A model generated the notes under the pieces. It had not been told where the DNA came from, did no database searches, and saw nothing but the letters and a program-made list of their open reading frames with translations. From Fasciola hepatica (Eukaryota > Platyhelminthes > Trematoda > Plagiorchiida > Fasciolidae), in NCBI GenBank assembly GCA_948099385.1, contig CANUEZ040000193.1, positions 7,886,501 through 7,950,500 on the forward strand: a stretch of 64,000 bases of DNA, read 5' to 3'. Both the position numbers and the translations under genes were made by a program. The first letter of the stretch is position 1, and each line of letters opens with the position of its first letter. This document shows, piece by piece, positions 60,254-64,000 of this stretch.

Positions 60254-61666
60254 CGAGTCATTATTGTGACTCTATCCCGTGAATAGACGATCATGAGTTG
60301 AACACCTAACAACCAAGCTATCTAGCTCTCAACATTGCAAGTACATGACACAGCGTCGTTCCATCACTGGTATTTCAGTGTTAACAACCCGTTGACCGCA
60401 CAACAATCGACTCCTAGGATCAACGAATTCGCAGGGAGAGTTCGTGGAAACAAAGCCGTTACGTTGCAAACAACTTAAAGAGAGAGCTTCGATAAGTATT
60501 CAAAGTGAACAGCTGGAGATTCCATTTGACTTTTAAATGATTCATCAAATGGAATTAAATTACCGTAATCGTCCATCAGAAGATCTCATTTTGTGCAGTT
60601 GAATCTTCCACTACCAACTCTATACTATTCCACTAATTTCGTTTGTCATTAGTTTATTACACAGGTTTACATAGTTCAAGTCGAGAAATGGAACCTCATT
60701 CTGCATTACTTCATTTCATTTCTTTATTATTCAAATACCCTATCCGTATTCCGGATTGGTAGGAGTGATGAGTTCATACATTTGATATTTTATAAAAATG
60801 TATAATTTCCCTATTTTTTATGTGGCTATATCGTCGCACTAGATCATCATACCAAGGTCTCAATCCCTTCTCTCGCACATCCATTGCAACCCGGTCATTC
60901 TGTAGCATCTGACGCTACATAACTCCTGGCTGATGTTAATTCCTTGATTTCGCTGCGTTTTGTCCTAACCGCGATTGTGCCTTCTCATCTGATAAAAACA
61001 ATTCTGATTTGAATATACTTGAGTTTGCTCTGCAATAAACGGCGAAATTCATTCGAAATCTTCTCAACTGCATCAAATCCTACTCACAGAACTGCGTAAT
61101 GAACATGTTCAAGCAAAAGTGACTTTTAAAGTGGATGGAGCTGAGAGTGGATTCTATGTGTATTTGTTCAGAGGTATTTTAAAAAAGACCAGTCTTCTCC
61201 GTTACTAGCAATGCTTTGAAAACCTGAATTTGAATACGCACTTGAGTTTAACATAGGTGACTCGGGTGCTGACTGAGTGACTCGAGGATACACGCACGAT
61301 GCGGTAGATAAAGTCATCATGAATCTCGATATGATTAGGATGGAATTGTATTTGGATGATAAGAGAAACCTTCCCCGTTTCAGTCAAAGAACTGACGTTG
61401 GGGGAACCGCCATATGATTCCAAATGTGGACCTTCCAGATATGCAAACAGCATTGCGTCCGATTTGGAGAACTTTGAATTGACGTTTCAAATGGTTATCC
61501 TAACTTCGAAGAATTCCAGAAAGTGGATCAAAATGCACACTGATTTATGAAAAACAAATAAATCATAGGAAAATAACCCGCGTAAATGTAGATAACTACG
61601 ATTATACAAACATTTTTGTCGCTGACGTGAACTATGTAGCACGATTTGTTGCTTGAAAATGGCATT
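60254..61666. repeat. Third copy of the unit's right end, near-identical tract
   Basis: Aligns without any indel to 37,339-38,751 (offset 22,915). Only about five substitutions were found over 1.4 kb, and it follows copy 2, not copy 1, across the point where copy 1 enters the LTR-like spacer. The two short frames at 61,205-61,453 (minus) and 61,356-61,550 (plus) duplicate those at 38,290 and 38,441. Confidence 0.9.
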
Positions 61667-63639
61667 AGTAAGTTATGAACAAATCAGTGCACCACATATA
61701 TTGATTATCCTGGCTGAAAGACTGATCTGCGACAAGCACTTTCATATCTTGTTTGTCTTTAATATGAACAATTTACATGTTTATGACTTAACCTACTTTG
61801 TGTTGAATGCGATGAGCCGCTAAAAAAACGGATTTGATCTCCGTTGTCCGGTACGGAAATCACCCTGGGTTTGGCGGAGGAAATGCACCACTGATGAGCT
61901 CTAACAAGAGCAAACGTCAGGTCTGGTGCTTCCAAATGCAGGTTGCTTGGATGCCCTGAGGTTTCCGCGTGAAACGTGGAGTCCAAAAGGACAGTCAGTC
62001 AAACGAAAACTAACAAAATTTAACAGGAAATGATCAAAACACAAAACACACCAGATTAACTGCATTCAAATAATTTGGCATGAGCAGTATGCCACTGTGT
62101 ATGGATGACAGGATAAAATTGTCAAAAATGAACACGGCTGGTTTTTCGGTTGTTACAGCCCATCTAATGAGCGTACCAGGTGCTCCTCCGCCCAACCATT
62201 CTACACTTGACCACTAAACTGCTTCCAGTGACAATCCATATCAATCGCATTTCAGTCCCTACTACTGGAACAATAGCCAGTAGCCAATAAGCATGAGAGT
62301 GCCGTGGGTCTGTGGATAAATTGAATGGTTTATACTTTCCATCGGGTAGTCATTTATAATATCTCGTACTAATTCTTTCTGCCACCAACGACATCACGAT
62401 AAATGGTAACGTCATTTGCACATCATTGTGAGGTCTTTGTATTATTTGAATTTGTATGCTTCGTGAAATCATTGCATTGGACATGACAGAGAACTGACGC
62501 GTCAAACAAAAGTATCACCTCATTCACAAATTAGTTCTTCTTTCGCTGATCGCTAAACCAGACACTGTTATTTTAATCCACGTTTATTACCCTCTAATTT
62601 TAATTGATACTTCTTGATTTCCTTCTCTACCGTATGTTCAGATATTTCACCCGGTTATTTTCACTTATTTCTGCGGTAGATCGACACTCAGTTTTTCCGT
62701 TGATTCTCAGCGTATTTTGAAAAAAATTACTCAATTTCTTCTTCGTAATATTTTGCATGGTATCAGTGCAGAATTCAACGTCCTAGCTTCAGGTTGAATG
62801 AATATAGTTGCAATAATCTTGTCATGTTTCTGTGTTTCTATTCCTCAGTACTGACGCTCGAATGCCTCATGCCGTACACATGTCGCCAACATGTCATGTG
62901 GGACGTTTATGTGCGACAGCGACCGAGACAAACCACAGATAGCGTGCTCAGTTCCGTCTGTTATCGAAATGCAACTAAAATGATGTTGGAAACCTGATGG
63001 TCAAAAGGACCACGGAGTAGACAGGCCTTGGTCGAAAGCTGGGTGACTGGTTAGGCGTTTCTCTGTTTGTGCACACTCATGCACACTCATGCACAATCGG
63101 AAAGCAGCAGCGAAATTGGTTACATAATTTTCTTTGACCGATGCCTCTTATTCTGAACGTAGCACAAAAATTGCTTGTCTGAAAGTGATTGGCGCGTATG
63201 TGGTTTAGTGGTGGTGCTTTCATCAGATGATTTTGCATAACCTGTGACTTCCAAGTGTTCGACAGAGAGCGACAAACTTCTTACAGCTTGTCGATCGTAC
63301 ATGTTTTATGTGTTCTTCAGAACACGGCCCGGACAAATCCAACTTTGTACTTCATGGAACAGAGCTAGGTAAGTTTAGATACTTCCCTCACCGTGTAGTT
63401 TTACGTGGACTGATCAGCAGATTATTTTCCACACAACCAGCATTACACAGACACGGTTCTTTCCACTCCGGACTTGGACTACCTAATATAATCTTGGGCT
63501 GTGAAATTCCTCACATTCGATCGAAGTTTGTCGCCTAACAACATACGAGTATCTGATAATGACTTTCCGTGCGCTTGGGATCCGAAAGCTTCTTGTTTAT
63601 GCGTTTCTTTATATTTGTATGGCTTATAAAAATGCAAAA
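61667..63639. repeat. Diverged continuation of the third copy
   Basis: Homologous to about 38,752-41,380 but only about 85% alike, with indels, including an extra ~140 bp at about 61,865-62,010. A further copy of the ~60-bp dispersed motif begins at about 62,130. 62,720-63,540 has no clear counterpart and no recognised coding content. A short tandem (tgcacactca twice) lies near 63,070-63,090. Confidence 0.75.
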
Positions 63640-64000
63640 AAATCAGCAATGGTATCTCTGCGGGAAATCGTAGAGAACGCATGGTTTTCTGCTATCCAAT
63701 CAGTTCTAATTCGATGATAACGTTTACAGACGGGAAAAGGACAGCACAAGGCCATCTCCACCCGGTTCTTGGCTTGCCGACATATTCATCGAGAAAATCT
63801 CGTTGAATCCAACCGTCAGGTGTCTGTCTCTGTATGAAAGATACCTCGAAGATATTTTGTGCCTACTAAAGGGAGAAAGTAGTGTACATCCGTTCCTACC
63901 GGCATTCAGTGAGATCCATCTAAATCTAAGTTCTCGATTGAACTAGAAGAAAATGAATTCAACACGAAAACTAGCTTTCCATAAAATTTTTAATTTTTCA
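63640..64000 (+). pseudogene. Penelope-like RT remnant, diverged copy with YLED in place of YVDD
   Basis: Homologue of 41,390-41,790: TDGKRT near 63,732, a PVLGLP segment, then RYLEDILCLLKGE near 63,838-63,880. The first catalytic Asp of the YxDD box is changed to Glu. A stop follows at about 63,942 in this frame, and the window ends inside the element. Non-functional. Confidence 0.75.

Overview
The window looks like nuclear DNA of a digenean trematode (fluke), from a repeat-rich, gene-poor region. The evidence is the kind of fossil retroelements it carries: Ty3/gypsy, BEL/Pao, Penelope-like, RTE-type and CR1/Jockey-type elements with trematode-style protein motifs. There is also a single intron-flanked exon with a metazoan-style poly(A) signal, no prokaryotic gene density, and AT-rich microsatellites. 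I cannot name the species from the sequence. Nearly all open frames are short, broken and shadow-like, and only one confident host-gene segment is visible: a terminal exon (58,235-58,490) that reads like the ankyrin-repeat C-terminus of a type IV (zeta/iota/rdgA-like) diacylglycerol kinase. || Layout. 1-3,060: two divergent ~1.1-kb direct repeats enclosing a block that recurs at 46.4-47.0 kb. 3,350-4,860: decayed Ty3/gypsy element (zinc knuckle, protease, start of RT, integrase). 4,945-6,570: decayed RTE-like LINE. 7,996-10,168: two tandem copies of a ~1-kb repeat. 9,187-22,933: a 13,747-bp unit that recurs almost unchanged at 24,300-38,046. A 1,366-bp LTR-like segment (22,934-24,299) separates the two copies. 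Each copy contains a BEL/Pao remnant (minus strand), an LTR-like fragment, a CR1/Jockey LINE remnant and a Penelope-like RT remnant (minus strand) between direct repeats. || 38,047-41,850: right flank of the second copy, ending in a second Penelope-like RT remnant. 42,020-42,590: LINE remnant (minus). 43,560-45,650: second decayed Ty3/gypsy element. 46,425-53,835: an older, diverged and rearranged homologue of parts of the 13.7-kb unit and of the left edge. 53,836-60,250: mostly single-copy sequence holding the DGK-like exon, one possible further exon and a LINE 3' remnant. 60,251-64,000: a third copy of the right end of the unit plus its flank. It is near-identical to copy 2 for ~1.4 kb, then changes abruptly to an older level of divergence. 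|| The genes do not form a pathway. The biology visible here is genome evolution: a recent large duplication with a mobile-element junction, a likely conversion tract, and nested transposon decay. Apart from the DGK-like exon, nothing here can be called a working gene.
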